Below, piece after piece: positions 34,590-46,700 of a DNA stretch of 64,000 nucleotides. This DNA is from Thozetella sp. PMI_491. Taxonomy: Eukaryota; Ascomycota; Sordariomycetes; Chaetosphaeriales; Chaetosphaeriaceae. Position 1 is the stretch's first letter; every line of letters starts with the position of its first letter. Location: NCBI GenBank assembly GCA_021432635.1, contig MU270055.1, positions 434,001-498,000 on the forward strand. Reading direction: 5' to 3'. The notes beneath the pieces were generated by a model. That model had not been told where the DNA came from and searched no databases. It worked only from the letters and a program-made list of their open reading frames with translations. The translations under genes and the position numbers were made by a program.

Positions 34590-35817
34590 TCATGCCGCCC
34601 ACACATCCTGGCCTACACCCTCGATCCAGTTGCCGAGCTGGTTCACGCTCGAATCCCAATCCTTTAATCTCTGGCGCATGTTATCGATCTGCTTCATGTC
34701 CAGCACCTTCGGCTGCACCCAGTTGATGTGCGCCACCTCGTCCACCTGGTCGATGGTACCCCGCAGCAGGCCCAGGCTCAGCGCCTTCATGATAAGGTGC
34801 TCGATCTCATCGGGCCGCACCTTGGTCTCGGCGGCGATCGTGGCGAAGGTCATGGCTCGGTCATGGGGGGGACGCCGGAACACGGCCTCGGTCAGCGCGG
34901 CCAGGTAGATCTTCTGCCGCAGCTGGTTGCTGTGCTCGGAAAGGAGCGGGTGAGACGAGATGTTGCCGGAGAGCACGTCGTAGGCGGCGAGGTCTCCGCG
35001 GTTGAAGGCGAAGAGAAGCTCGCGGAGCCACGCGTCTTCCTGCTGGGCCAGGGCGTCTAGGATGGGATGGAGTAGCAGCTCGCCGAAGTTGTAGATGCTG
35101 GTGCTCACGAGGGCGGCAAGGCTGAGATCGTAGGCTCTCCTGCGGCGCTCGGTGGGGCTGAGGGAGGACAGGTCGATGCAGGCGAGGTAGAGGAGGGCAT
35201 TGCGGTAGTAGGAGCCGAAGTCGGCCTTGGCCTGGTAGTATTCGGCGTTGGCCCCGTAGAAGGCGGCGTGGACGACAGTCTCGACCGAGTCAAAGGTATC
35301 GAGTATCCGCTCGGCCTTGTCCAGGTCTTTCCGTGCGCCGTCAAGGTCCTCCAGGCTGCGCTTCACGCGGGAGACGGCGACGGTGGCGTACACGAGCGCA
35401 TCCTGGGAATCCTCGTTGTCAACCTTCTTGACGACCGCCTCCATGAAGCTCAGCTGCTCCTGGTTGTCTGGACACGAGGGGGGAGAGTCAGCAATGCCGG
35501 CCTAGCGGGTAGCGTTCGTCTACTGCAACATGTGAGCATCCGTACGTACCACGACATTGTGTGGCAGCTTTCAGAGCGAGGTCGACAAGCTTCAGTTGGT
35601 TGATCTTATCGGCAAACTTGAGGATGAAGACCTTGTAGAACTGCAGGCGCTGTGGGGCGCTTCCGGGGTGGTTGAAGAACTCGAGGAGCGAGTTCGTGAG
35701 CTGATGCCAGAGCTTGCGCTCCCACAGGTCCTCGAAGTCCAAGACCAGAGCCTGGAGCTCCTCGGGGGCTTGGTCTCGCTGCTCGACGAGGAAGTCGGAG
35801 ATGGTATCAACGCTCAT
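34590..35817 (-). CDS. RPN9: 26S proteasome regulatory subunit Rpn9 (PSMD13)
   Basis: Exons 35550-35817 and 34590-35467; 381 residues, the family length. Rpn9 is a scaffold subunit of the 19S lid. N-terminal helical repeats (LWERKLWHQLTNSLLEFF, LVYATVAVSRVKRSLEDLDG) lead to a PCI domain: AFNRGDLAAYD, LRQKIYLAALTEAVFRRPPH and VRPDEIEHLIMKALSLGLLRG, followed by the terminal helix. The intron joins CR to DNQEQLSF through a split GAC codon. The frame upstream of the chosen ATG has only a GTG. Its start is 548 bp from that of the complex I gene on the other strand, so both likely share a bidirectional promoter. Confidence 0.95.
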
Positions 35818-36365
35818 GGTCACTTCGGTTTGGCGTGCTCAGCGGGAGGAAAGGCCGGGGGGATTCCGGAGTCGCTGGAAATTTGGGTCTGACGAGGGTT
35901 CCTTTCCGGGTAAGGGTATGTTCGCCCGTCGGTGGTGTTGTGAGGTGTGATGTGGGAGATGTTGTCGCTTTGTTGGGAGGGGGTCGAATAGGCGGGCGAG
36001 CTCACGGAAGCACGATACACAGCTGTAGTGCAGCTTTGACGCGGCTGGGATGCAGCCTGGCCGGACCGGGATGGGTCTACGGCTCCACCCAAGCGTGCCA
36101 AGGAGAAGCAGACGAGTGGGTCCGTTCAGATGCTGACCTCAGCAAAAATTCAGAGAGAACAAGGCACTCGGACACACACGCACCGGAACGGCGCGTTTTG
36201 CCGATGCCGAATAGGCCCTCCTTGATTGGCCCAGTCTCCCGTACCTTGGATGTGGGAGACGTCGAGGCCGGGAGCTCGAACGCAAGCTCATCAGCAACCA
36301 ACTCTCCACTCCACGACGCCAATTGCCCCGGCAAGAGCTCTTCTTGCCGTATCCCACCTGCAAGA
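35818..36365. promoter_or_regulatory. Bidirectional promoter region RPN9 / NDUFA9
   Basis: 548 bp between two divergent housekeeping genes. No TATA box is obvious; no specific factor site was recognised. Confidence 0.5.
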
Positions 36366-37954
36366 ATGGCTTCTCTGCCGACTGCCATGCGGTCGACCCA
36401 GAAAATCGCCAGGAGCGCCCTCCAGCGGCGAGGGATTTCAGACGTCGCCATCACCCGCACGGGAAAGCCCATCATCCGCACTCAGGGTGGCAGGTTGGTA
36501 CCCCTTCTCCCCTCTCTTCTCTCAATGGGCTTGCTCGACAGGTGCTGACTCTAGTTCCAGGTCATCGCTCGGAGGTATGGCAGCGATTCGACTCGATCCC
36601 GGCGCCTCCTCGACCGCTTTCTAACCGCGATCATAGGCCACACAGCGACGGTATTTGGCGCAACCGGCGCCCTGGGTCGATACATTGTCAACCGATTAGG
36701 TGCGGCTCGACAGTCCCGGGGAAACCATTTCTCGTCCCCATTCTAACCGACTTTGAATAGCGAGACAGGGATGCCAGGTCATCGTTCCCTACCGGGAGGA
36801 GATGGCCAAGCGCCATCTCAAAGTTACGGGTGACTTGGGCCGTGTGGTCTTCATTGTATAGCTCCCGGCTCCTCCAGCAGCGCTCCCCATACTGATACTG
36901 GCCTCTTAGGAATACGATTTGCACAACACCGAGTCGATTGAGGCAAGCGTTAGGCACTCGGACGTCGTCTACAACCTGGCGGGCCGAAACTATCCCACGA
37001 AGTAAGAGAGCGCGCCGGAGTCGCCTGCTCACTTGAGCGTCCGGCTGACCTAGGTCCAGGAACTTCTCCCTCGAGGATGTCCACGTGGAGGGTGCCGAGC
37101 GCATCGCCGAGGCCGTTGCGAAATACGATGTGGATCGCTTCATTCACGTCTCCTCGTACAACGCGGATCCTGCATCATCGTCTGAGTTCTATGCCACCAA
37201 GGTACGGGGTCTCCAATCGCTGTCGAGCTCTCCTTCTAATGGTTCCCCCAGGGCCGTGGCGAGCAAGTTGTGCGCAGCATCTTCCCCGAGACCACCATCG
37301 TGCGGCCTGCACCGATGTTCGGCTTCGAGGACAACCTCCTGATCCGCCTGGCTGGTGTCATGAACCTCTTCACTTCCAACAACATGCAGGAACGGTACTG
37401 GCCAGTTCACGTGAGTTTCGATACAGTCTCTTCCGATCCGCATAATTCTGACCCGTGGATCCAGGTTATCGACGTTGGTGAGGCCCTCGAGCTCATGCTC
37501 TATGACGACACCACTGCGTCGCAGACTTATGAGCTCTACGGCCCCAAGAACTACTCGACGGCCGAGATCGCCGCCCTTGTGGACCGTGAAATCTACAAGG
37601 AGCGCAGGCACATCAACGTCCCCAAGTCCGTCCTCAAGCCCGTTGCTGGCCTGCTCAACCGCTTCCTTTGGTGGCCCATCTCGTCTGCCGACGAGGTCGA
37701 GCGCGAATTCCACGACCAAGTCATCGACGAAACTGCCAAGACCTTCAAGGACCTTGGCATCGAGCCGGGCGAGATCAGCAACTTCATCTACCACTACTTG
37801 GTACGTATCTGTCGATCCCGCTCTTGGGAGAGCAACGATGCTAACCCCCGAGCAGCAAGGATTCCGCAGCTCTGCCTACTATGACCTCCCGCCCACGACG
37901 GAGAAGGAGAGGAGGGAAGAGAAGAAGTATATCCACGTGCTTGACGACCAGTAA
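36366..37954 (+). CDS. nuo-40: Mitochondrial complex I 40-kDa subunit (NDUFA9)
   Basis: Nine exons: 36366-36493, 36561-36574 (14 nt), 36637-36699, 36761-36855, 36910-37001, 37054-37201, 37252-37410, 37465-37800, 37856-37954; 377 residues. The protein is an accessory NADH:ubiquinone oxidoreductase subunit of the atypical short-chain dehydrogenase family that holds NADPH structurally. Seen: a mitochondrial presequence (MASLPTAMRSTQKIARSALQ), TRTGKPIIRTQGGRSSLGG, the Rossmann loop VFGATGALGRY, PYREEMAKRHLKVTGDLG, and a VSSYNAD segment near the usual active site. All introns are 50-67 nt. The 14-nt exon encodes the RSSLGG loop that precedes the NADPH fold and is needed for frame. Intact. Confidence 0.95.
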
Positions 37955-38274
37955 AGTAGATAGGTCGGCCAAGAGGGGGGTTACTGAAAAGCACAGCTCT
38001 GTTAGAGTGGTTCGCCAGGTTAGGCCTGTACATATGTAGTACCTAGACCTTTTTCCTTCAGTCAATTGAACCCAAACCAAAAAGAAAAAGACGGCGGTCT
38101 GAAGGCACCACCAGCAGCTTTGTTACTCTTTGCCTACTCGTGGATTGAAGAGTTTGTGTGAGTAGAATATTTTAGGGAGTCGCACTTCGGGCTGCGATGG
38201 TGCCCTTCGGACAAACCAGAGATCGAGCAACTCCACAAAATTTCATCCCGAACTTCGCCCATGCTCACGACAGG
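37955..38274. other. Intergenic region NDUFA9/EFM5
   Basis: 320 bp between two co-oriented genes, presumably the 3' end of one and the promoter of the other. Nothing else seen. Confidence 0.5.
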
Positions 38275-39423
38275 ATGGCCAGCCTAGACAACGACGACGA
38301 AGAGCTGTAGGTCGCCCTCATCCCCTTTCGCTTAGTATAGTTTTTAATAGCGTCTGTCCCTCTAGCACGCTCTCGTCATCTACCCTCGATGCGCTCAAGT
38401 CATTCTACGCAGAGCGCGACGCTCATGCGGAGAAGTTTGCGCGCCTGAAGGAGGCTGCCGAAGAGCGGCATGCCGACGGCCGGCAGGCTGAACCTCTGTC
38501 CATGGAGGCGTTCACCGAAGACTGGAACGAGTCCCAGTTCTGGGTGAGTCGCACGAGCAAGAGCCCTGTGCGTCCTGGGCATCTCCGGGCCGCACACAGA
38601 CGGGCATGACTCTGACCCCACGGCTGGCTGGCTCTAGTATTCCGACGAGACGGCGAACCTGCTAGCGAAACAGCTTCTGGACGGCGCCACCGCGGACAGC
38701 ACCATCGTAGTTGTCTCTGCCCCGAGCGTCTTTGTGGCGCTCAAGAACCTCGTCGTAGGCGTCTCCTACTACCATACTCGACCGTTCCCGAGCGTAGTTG
38801 CACGGCACGGCTAACATGACCTATAGGGTACTCAGGAGGAGGATAAGCCAAAGCTAGTGCTTCTGGAGCATGACAACCGATTCGCCGTGTTTCCCGAGTT
38901 TGTCTTCTACGACTTCGCCCAGCCGGTCAAGCTGCCAGGTTCGTCCACCGTTTATGGGCCGAGAACAGCCTCACATCATCACGACGGGACAGCGATGTGC
39001 TAACAATTGCATTGCGTGACGAAGCTGAGCTCAAGGGATGTGCTGACCGGATTATCTGCGACCCGCCTTTCTTGAGCGAGGACTGCCAAACCAAAGGTAA
39101 GAGATACTTTGTCCCGAATCTTTTCCCTTCCTCACTCTGCAAGGCCAGGGCCAAACTAACGGCCGCCAGCCGCCTTGACGGTACGGTGGCTGTCTAAAGC
39201 ATCGTCAGCAGGAGCAAGCGCCGCTGCTCTCCCTCACAGGCTGATCGTCTGCACGGGAGAGAGGATGGAGTCGCTCGTCACGAAGCTGTACCGCTCGTTC
39301 GGGCTGAAGACGACGAGCTTCGAGCCGGTTCATGCGCGGGGACTTAGCAACGAGTTCTACTGTTACGCCGACTTTGAGTGCGAGAGCTGGAAGTGGAAGG
39401 AAGGGAGCACGTCGTCATCATGA
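38275..39423 (+). CDS. EFM5: eEF1A lysine methyltransferase Efm5 (N6-adenine-MTase-like)
   Basis: Exons 38275-38306, 38366-38543, 38638-38754, 38827-38938, 39025-39096 and 39170-39423; 254 residues. It uses S-adenosylmethionine to methylate a lysine of translation elongation factor 1A in the cytosol. Features: LTLSSSTLDALKSFYAERD start, EDWNESQFWYSDETA (family signature), VSAPSVFVAL, LLEHDNRF, and the catalytic DPPF motif (residues 159-162), then LICTGERM-like LIVCTGERM and GLSNEFYCYADFE. The length fits Efm5/EEF1AKMT1. Introns of 59-94 nt all have GT-AG ends. Confidence 0.93.
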
Positions 39424-39847
39424 GGTGGACGCGCCGCGGACAGTTTGCAGACGAATGAAGAACAAAAAAAATATATACTCTGTTCACGCATATTTCAAAT
39501 GCTCCTGTGGCCTATCCGTGTAAATGCTTGAAGACACTGAACTCCAACAAAGCCAGATGGTGTGTCTTGACACCACCACAGCAACTCGTCCCCGGCCGCT
39601 CTCATCTGGTGTCTCCCCTTTTCTCCACTCAGCACCGGCAGCTCGGTTTATCAAGATCCATCTGCCGTGGGGCGGCAGAGTGGCTCGAGTTTGGATGGCG
39701 GGCTCTATATTTTTTTTCCTTCAAGGCCGTCCCGGTCCCTCTCGGACGGCCTTCCTATGGCGGGTATTCTATCTCACTCTCACTATCGAAGTCTCGGGCG
39801 GGACGAGGAGGAGGAGGCGCTCTTCCCCAGCCATAGGCCATCTCATC
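39424..39847. other. Convergent intergenic region EFM5/UBP8
   Basis: 424 bp, no gene; only 3' flanks. Confidence 0.5.
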
Positions 39848-41778
39848 CTATGCCAGAGACCTGATAATGTAGAAGAGAAGGTAAGCCCGGGCGCCGAGCA
39901 CATCTGCCTTGCTGGCCAGCTCGACCTTGTGGTCGTTGAAGGCATACCACTTCGGAAGCATTTCCGTTAGCTTAACGTGCTCAAAACCTTGGCCACCGGC
40001 TGCGCCCTGGTAGGGGATGCCGTCCTTACCTGATCTCCCACGCGGCAGTACGTGATATAGTGGCCGGTGTCGATCTCACCCACATGCACGACGACGCATA
40101 GCAGGTCGTAGGTGCAAGACCGGGCGAGGTCATAATTCTCTTTTAAGTCTTGGCCTCTGGCTCGGTTGGTGTAGGGCACCATGTTAAGGTGAAGAGGATA
40201 CCTGACCGGCGTGTCGATCTTGGCAGCCCGCTCATTCCTACCTTGCTTGTACTCGAACCGCTACGGACTCGGTTAGTCTCTGGGGTGGATTCATAGACGA
40301 GAACGCATGGCATCGCATCGCTCACCTTGAGCTGGATGGAGAGCACATTGGGGAGGCGTTTGATGCTCGTGTGCCTCCGCGCCTGTTGAGTCGAATCGCA
40401 GCTGGTGCAGCGATATTCGCACTTGTCCGACTTGATGTACTCCTCGTCTAAGCACTCTTGGAGAGACAGAGCGGGCACCTTGGCGCTGCTCTTCTTGTTC
40501 TTCTTCTGCGAAAGGTTCTCCAGGGGCAGGCTGAGGTCGAGGAAGCTCTGGACCTGGTTGGTGACACCCCCGCAGTTTTGACAGGTGGTGGTAGTCTGCA
40601 GCTTGCCGTAGAAGGTCTGGTGGATGATGCAGTTGCAGCTGTGTTCGCTGCCAATCTCGGGCTTCTTGCCGTCCCCGTTACGCTCGTGCAGCTCCTCGGC
40701 CAAAAATTGGAAAAATTCGTGCGCGTCCTGCTCCTTGGTGGTGACGAGGTTCTCGAACGCCTTCTTCTCGCTGATCCAGAAACCGGAGAGAATGTTGGCA
40801 GCAGTGTAGCCATTGGTGCTCTCAGCGGAGTAGAAGTCCTGGAACATATCATCGATGCCGCAGCTCAGACAGTGAGCAACACCGCAGCTACCGCTCGGGT
40901 GGCCGTCGCTGAGATAAAAGTTGCGAAGCATGGGGTTGTGCAGGAAACTCTGCAGCACCACGTTCTGGTAACAGGTAGCGCCGGCGTTGTAAATGCCGCG
41001 AAGGCCAATGGCGCGACAGGACGCGGCCGTGGTGTTTACGGCGATAAACCTGGGGTCATCCTTGCCGGCCTCGAAAAGGTCGTCGATTTTCCTCTTACGA
41101 TCTGGCATGCGAGGTCAGCTCGAAGGGGGCTCGGGGTACGGTCTGGACAGGCGAAGAACTTGGACCCACTACTAGAGAAAGTACCTGTGCCAATCTTTCT
41201 GATCCTCAGATCCTCAAAGGTGGGATCCCAAACAATGTCATCGCACATCTGGCAATAGAGAGCGCCGCTTCGCGAATCGACAACTGCGGCGCAGGTTAGC
41301 TGGGGAGCTGGGGGCCGAGCAGGATGGGCACGCTCGAGCATGCTGCGACATACAGAACCGATGGGCCTTCTTAGTTCCATGCTTAATACGCTCCTCCTCC
41401 GTGACAGTAGATGGGCATTGAAGGCACAGGTAGTTGGAGGTCAGAGATGTGACGGGATTGCCCTCGGTCGACTTGGAGGTCTGGGGAACCACGGGGGTGG
41501 TGTCGAAGATGCCTCGCAAGATGGCTTTGTAATGGTGGACCGACGTGTTTGTAATGTTCTGATCTTGGTTGAAGAGGCGTTGTACATGTTCTGGAAAGGC
41601 TTCTATTAGATCCAGGCCGGGCCAATGGCAGGGGGGGGAGAGGGGACGGGGTCGGAAAAGGGGGGAAGGGGAGGAGCGAGATGGGCTACGTACCGCAACC
41701 GTACTGAGGCGTCCCAGGGATCGGCGACTTGATCTTGGCCGCCTTGGGCGACGCGGGCGTGGTCGGTCGGGCAGACAT
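39848..41778 (-). CDS. UBP8: SAGA ubiquitin-specific protease Ubp8
   Basis: Six exons: 41694-41778, 41354-41590, 41185-41283, 40326-41101, 40030-40260, 39848-39949; 509 residues. Ubp8 removes ubiquitin from histone H2B within the SAGA complex. An N-terminal ZnF-UBP domain spans about 65-130 (YLCLQC ... HGTKKAHRFF ... ALYCQMCDD). The USP fold has its cysteine box at NAGATCYQNVVLQ (Cys184), then QDAHEFFQFL, a zinc ribbon of Cys pairs (CQNC, CTSC), LPNVLSIQLKRF, and the histidine box GHYITYC (His466) with FNDHKV (Asp482). All catalytic residues are kept. A Thr/Pro/Lys-rich leader of about 25 residues precedes the zinc finger. Intact. Confidence 0.95.
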
Positions 41779-42941
41779 GGCTACGAATCTTAGCGGCGTG
41801 ACCCCGGGAGCGAGGATAGACTCTGGCTAGGTGAGGGCCGACAGCACCAAGGAGGTCGGTCAGCCGATCGGGGGTTCGGGCCGGAGCGAGGCGTGATTGC
41901 CCTGGGCGACAGAAGGTCGGTCGAAAGCCGGTCACGAGCACAAGGCAGGGCACGAGCTGAAGCACAGGCAACGGGGGCAGGATAACCAGAAGAATTGTCG
42001 GCCAGAGGTGCAGGTCTCGGGCGCCAGGAGGTGGTTCGTTGTCTGGTGGTTATGCGAGCGGGCGCTTGGGACGAACGAGGCGAAAAGCTAGGGCGAGTTG
42101 TAAGCACAGGACGGGATTGGGAGATTGGCCAGGGGCGAAGGGTCGTGTCCGGGACGAAGATCAAGAACTAAATAGCAGCCCGCGGAGGTTGATGGGACTG
42201 CGCCGGGGCCGTCTCCTATTCAGCGGAGCTGCGATGCTATTGTCTTCGCTGCTATTGAGCACTCCTGAATAACAAGTTGGCGATCGCGCCGGGCTATCGC
42301 CGCAATTGGGGTCGAAATTCCTTATCGGGCTGTTGCTTGGGGCTTATCGCCCGGGCGGCCGGCTGAACTGCGGACTGAGCCGCAGCTGAAGCTAGGCCCT
42401 TCCCTGAGCGCCGCAGGCAGGCACAGCGGGTTCAGAAGCACCCAGGCACCCCCAATGGGACTTCATCAGCCTCGGCAGTGGTGTCTGGGCAGCACAAACC
42501 CCTCCAGCCGAAAGCCCCCCTACCCCGCTACAGGGCTTCCGGGTCCGACCTCCAGGGACCGGGGAAAAGCATCACGGTGCGCCATCCGGACTCGCTTATT
42601 AGACAGAGGGCTGGCTGGCAGCTAAGAAAGTAATAAGGATAACCCCCAAAAAGGGGGGGTATACAGACCCTCCAAAGCATTTTCTAGCAGCGCCAGCCAG
42701 CTTAGACCGAGGCGGCCAAGAAATAAGACGTGATCCCCCCCCCTCCTAAAAGCTATTAGGCTTGGTCTTCACATGCAGCTTCCCGACACTGGCTTTCCTC
42801 ATCCAGTCGTCCACCCTCCGGCTACGGCCAGTGACCGCACACACACGAAAGCACCGCATCGGCAACCCGCAATCTGCACCCGCATCATCATCCCCTTCCT
42901 CCGCCCTGTGGATGCCACCCTCGCTCCACTCGGCTGTCAAA
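41779..42941. other. Divergent intergenic region UBP8/LACTB2-like
   Basis: 1.16 kb. Upstream in-frame codons of the LACTB2-like gene continue to 42762 and contain ATGs at 42762 and 42912, so a longer N-terminus there is possible. Otherwise nothing. Confidence 0.5.
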
Positions 42942-43799
42942 ATGGCTGTCCAGCTCGTGCAACTGCCCGAGGTCGAGAGGCTAAGCCCGGCCTGCATCCG
43001 CATCCTGGGGGGCAATCCTGGCAAGTTTACGCTGCAGGGCACAAACACCTATCTCGTAGGCACAGGGTCCGCCCGGCTGCTCATCGACACCGGTGAGGGG
43101 AAGCCCTCGTGGATCGCGGCCCTCAAGAGGACGCTGGAGGAGGAGAAGTCGACCGTCAGCACGGCCATCATCACGCACTGGCACCACGACCACCAAGGCG
43201 GCATCAAGCACCTCCTCGAACTGTTCCCCGACGCAAAGATCTACAAGAACAGCCCGGGCGAAGGGCAGCTCCCTATCGAGGACGGCCAGATGTTCGAGGT
43301 GGACGGCGCCTCGTTGACGGCCGTCTACACCCCGGGCCACACCAACGATCACATGGCCCTGCTCCTGCGCGGTGAGGACGCCATGTTCACGGGCGACAAC
43401 GTTCTCGGCCACGGGACGGCCGTGTTCGAGGACCTGGCCACCTACCTCGACAGCCTCGAGAAGATGAGGCAGCTCTTCAGCGGGCGCGGCTACCCTGGGC
43501 ACGGCCCGGTCCTACCGGACGGCCGGTCCAAGATCCTCGAGTACATCCAGCACAGGCGCCAGCGGGAGGACCAGGTCGTCCAGACGCTGCGCACCAAGAA
43601 GGTCGGCTTCGCCGGGCCAGAGGCCGAGGCGTGGACGCCGATGGAGCTGGTCAAGGTCATCTACCGCGACGTTCCCGAGGAGCTACACATCCCAGCGGCG
43701 GGCGGTGTGATACAGATCCTGAAGAAGCTGGGCCGAGAAGGCAAGGCGACACCTGGGGAGGATGATCAATGGCGCATCGTGGACCGGTCTGTGTTGTAA
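42942..43799 (+). CDS. LACTB2-like metallo-beta-lactamase-fold hydrolase
   Basis: Intronless, 285 residues from the ATG at 42942 (MAVQLVQLPEVERLSP). An upstream in-frame ATG at 42762 would add 60 residues with a basic, possibly mitochondrial character; the shorter form matches the family. Motifs: NTYLVGTG, LLIDTGEG, the zinc-binding HWHHDH (His79, His81, Asp83, His84), YTPGHTNDHMALLL, FTGDNVLGHGT, YPGHGP, and a C-terminal helical YIQHRRQREDQV of the LACTB2 subgroup. Human LACTB2 is a mitochondrial single-strand endoribonuclease. Close fungal relatives act as thioesterases releasing polyketides from non-reducing synthases; no polyketide synthase lies within this window, so a housekeeping role is more likely. 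Confidence 0.88.
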   Translation: MAVQLVQLPEVERLSPACIRILGGNPGKFTLQGTNTYLVGTGSARLLIDTGEGKPSWIAALKRTLEEEKSTVSTAIITHWHHDHQGGIKHLLELFPDAKIYKNSPGEGQLPIEDGQMFEVDGASLTAVYTPGHTNDHMALLLRGEDAMFTGDNVLGHGTAVFEDLATYLDSLEKMRQLFSGRGYPGHGPVLPDGRSKILEYIQHRRQREDQVVQTLRTKKVGFAGPEAEAWTPMELVKVIYRDVPEELHIPAAGGVIQILKKLGREGKATPGEDDQWRIVDRSVL

Positions 43800-46700
43800 C
43801 GTGTCCGGGGAAGGACGGAGTGAACACACGGGGGAGCGACAAGTGGTTTTTGTGCGACCTCGTCGGTATGTAAGCTGCTTCCTAAGAAGAAGGATGCATG
43901 TTGCTCCTGTTGTCCAAACGTCTAAAAAAAGGAACCCCCATTTTCTGGAGACGTAGACATGCAAAGAGCTCCCCATAGACCACCCATAACCTTCAAGACT
44001 AAGGAAACCCTTTGATGCACCCCTTGCCGAGAGTTTAGCCATCCGTCAGGTCCGCGGAACTTGCCAGGCTGGGTTATCAGCTCTAATCGCGTCGTGACGT
44101 CAGGTCAGCGCCACGAAGAGCCTCAGCTAGCAGGCGCGTATACGTTCGGACAGCGCGTAGGAGTGGACGGAGCTAGACGGAGCAAGCAAGCTCCTTGGGG
44201 AACCGTAGAGGGTTTCGGGACGAAACGAGAAGGAAGATTCTCGGATGCATCCATTGATAAGAGAGGATCCGCCGTCCATTCGGCAGCGAGCGTATTCCTT
44301 CTCTCTCGGGAAGGGGCCGGGGCCTATAGCATTGGCCCGTGTTGCACATGACTGGTCTAAGTGATTATCTTTGATTGGGCTGGCAGCCTGCCTCTCATCC
44401 CGAGAACCTCTCTAAGTGGGACTGTAGGGAGGTGGGAGGTTGTACAAGACGATTCCCTGGGTAAAGGATTGTAGGTGGAATCATAGAGAGGCCCTCAAGG
44501 TGCCGCTCATCCGCCCGCTGCCTGCTGCTCGGCTTGAAGATGGTATTCAAGCTCCGGGCGGTCGGTACGACGAAGGCGCGGCCCCGGTCGGACTCCGATG
44601 TTTGGTAGCTCCCACCACCCCATCCCCCCCAGTACGCACCTGACACCATACAGCAGACTAGGTAAGTACACAGTAAGGAAGGGGGTCTGCGTGAGTCGGA
44701 TCGAGGGGTCTTTTTTTGCCCCACCACCCCACAGACAAGGCATCTGAACGAGTTCGGATGCAACACCCACACAAGCGCTGCCGGCCACTCGCTTTCAACG
44801 TGGACAGCCTCGTAGGCGTCCAGGGTCGCCGCCCAGGGTGCAAGCCAATACCAAGGTGCACACTACAACACATGCCCAACTCGGCAGCACGGACTCTTAG
44901 TGCTCCCCGGCAGCGGTTAAGTGTTTGTGCACTCACATATCCCTCGAAAAACTGCAGCATCCCCCGGTTCGGGGAAGGGGGGGGTTGGAGTTTCTTGTCT
45001 AACTTGTCTAACTCAGGGCGCATCGGATACAACTATGTCCTCGCCTGAGCTCTGGATGTCGAAACGCCGCCCAAACATCCGGGCCAAGTGCATCATCCTC
45101 TGCGATGACTCACTAGGCCGTTGCGTTTGCCGTAGACGTAAGCGTCAGCGCCACCGCCGTACCCATGACTTTTAGCTTTTAGTGCCTCGCGAACCGACAG
45201 AAGCGCGGCGAAGAAGCTCTTCCGGTTTTCTCTCGGGTCGAATCGAAGTCTCGGGGGTTGGACAAAATCCAAAGTCCGATCTCCCGTAGCCAGATCGGCG
45301 ATCGGTGGAGCCAACGCTAGAAGGGAAGGAAGCGAGGAGAGAGAGAAAAAAAAAAAGACGGCAGGGTCATACAAATTATCCACTTGGCCCACACGCTTGC
45401 CCACGTCAAGACGCAGGGCGCGTTAGCGGTGTTGTTAGTCGTTAACCTCGTGCGGCTTATTGCCGGCCTGAGCGAAACTTCTCTTCATCAGCAACCCAGC
45501 CTTTGCCATCCATGTCGGCGTGAGCACCATTTTACTCGAGACATATCGACATTAAACTTGCTGATGTGCCATGCGATTCACACGCCTCTACAGCTGACAG
45601 ACAGTGGTCTTTCCCCAGGACCGAGGGGTGCTTTACCGCCTCGTCAGAAGTATAAGCTGGTGCGGAGGGGCGGCGCAAGGCAAACAAAGAAGATGCACAC
45701 CATCTCCACGAAGGGGGGGTCAACATGGACCCTTCCGCTCAGAAGCCCTGTTTGTACTCCTCAGCACAAGGGAGGCGGGGTGGCAAGGGGGGGAGGGGAG
45801 GGGAGAGGGGGCTTCTGCTGCCGCTGAGTGATCAGATGTATCAAGGGTATTGTAATCAGTCGATATCAGAACACCATAAAGTATCATCGCGAGGGACAGA
45901 GTCGCGACAGAGGGTCGCGGCCCCCGCTCATTCCCGGCCATGGTTTCGCTGCATAATATGCACAACTATAGCGGGCCGGTCGCATCCTTGTGCTGTGCTA
46001 ATAGTTAATATGCTGGTGGGTTTTTCAGGCTGGCTGTCTATCCACTGGCACATAGGACGCCTGCGCTAGCCGTTGCATACCGGCAATTGAGGCACCCTTT
46101 TAGGTTGCCTCGTGCAGCCAGCCTGCAGCTAAGGTTGGTGCACTGTATCATTTATCACCGTCCCGCGTCACACCGTATTTCTCGGACCATCATTCCTTTG
46201 GACACCGTAGGTTTTGGCCTAATTCAAGGCCTCTGGCTCCTTCAACCGCCGGAAAGCGCGGTCGTTGGACGGCGCTTTGTACGCTGCTATGAATCGGAGC
46301 CTTCTGGTTTCCGGAGGGACGCCGACATTGCCGGCCCGGGAAGTAAGCGGTCTATAAGCTCCTTTGCCGAGTAGCTCCCACAGATCAAGAGCTACTAATT
46401 CCTCGTGGTGCTGGGAACTGCTCGGGGTATGGCTGCAGAGGTGCCCCGGACAGAGCCAGCCAAGACCACTCAAGGCTCTTGGGACTTGATCAGCTGTCTC
46501 GTCCTACTCTCGGCATGCGTGCATGCATACGCACAATCCTAAGCGTATGTGGCACGGCAATACGCCAACGGCCGCAGAGAGATCGTAGTGTGCAGAGAGG
46601 AAGGCGGCATGCTCGCCTGGCTCTGCCTGCAGGAAGCAGGTAGGTGAGAAAATAGCCGAGCGTCTAGGAGGGAGAGGTATCACGACGTTTATTGATCGTC

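Noticed and set aside
42762..42941. N-terminal extension of the LACTB2-like protein
   Set aside because: In frame and basic, but family members start close to MAVQLVQLPEVE; kept only as an alternative start.
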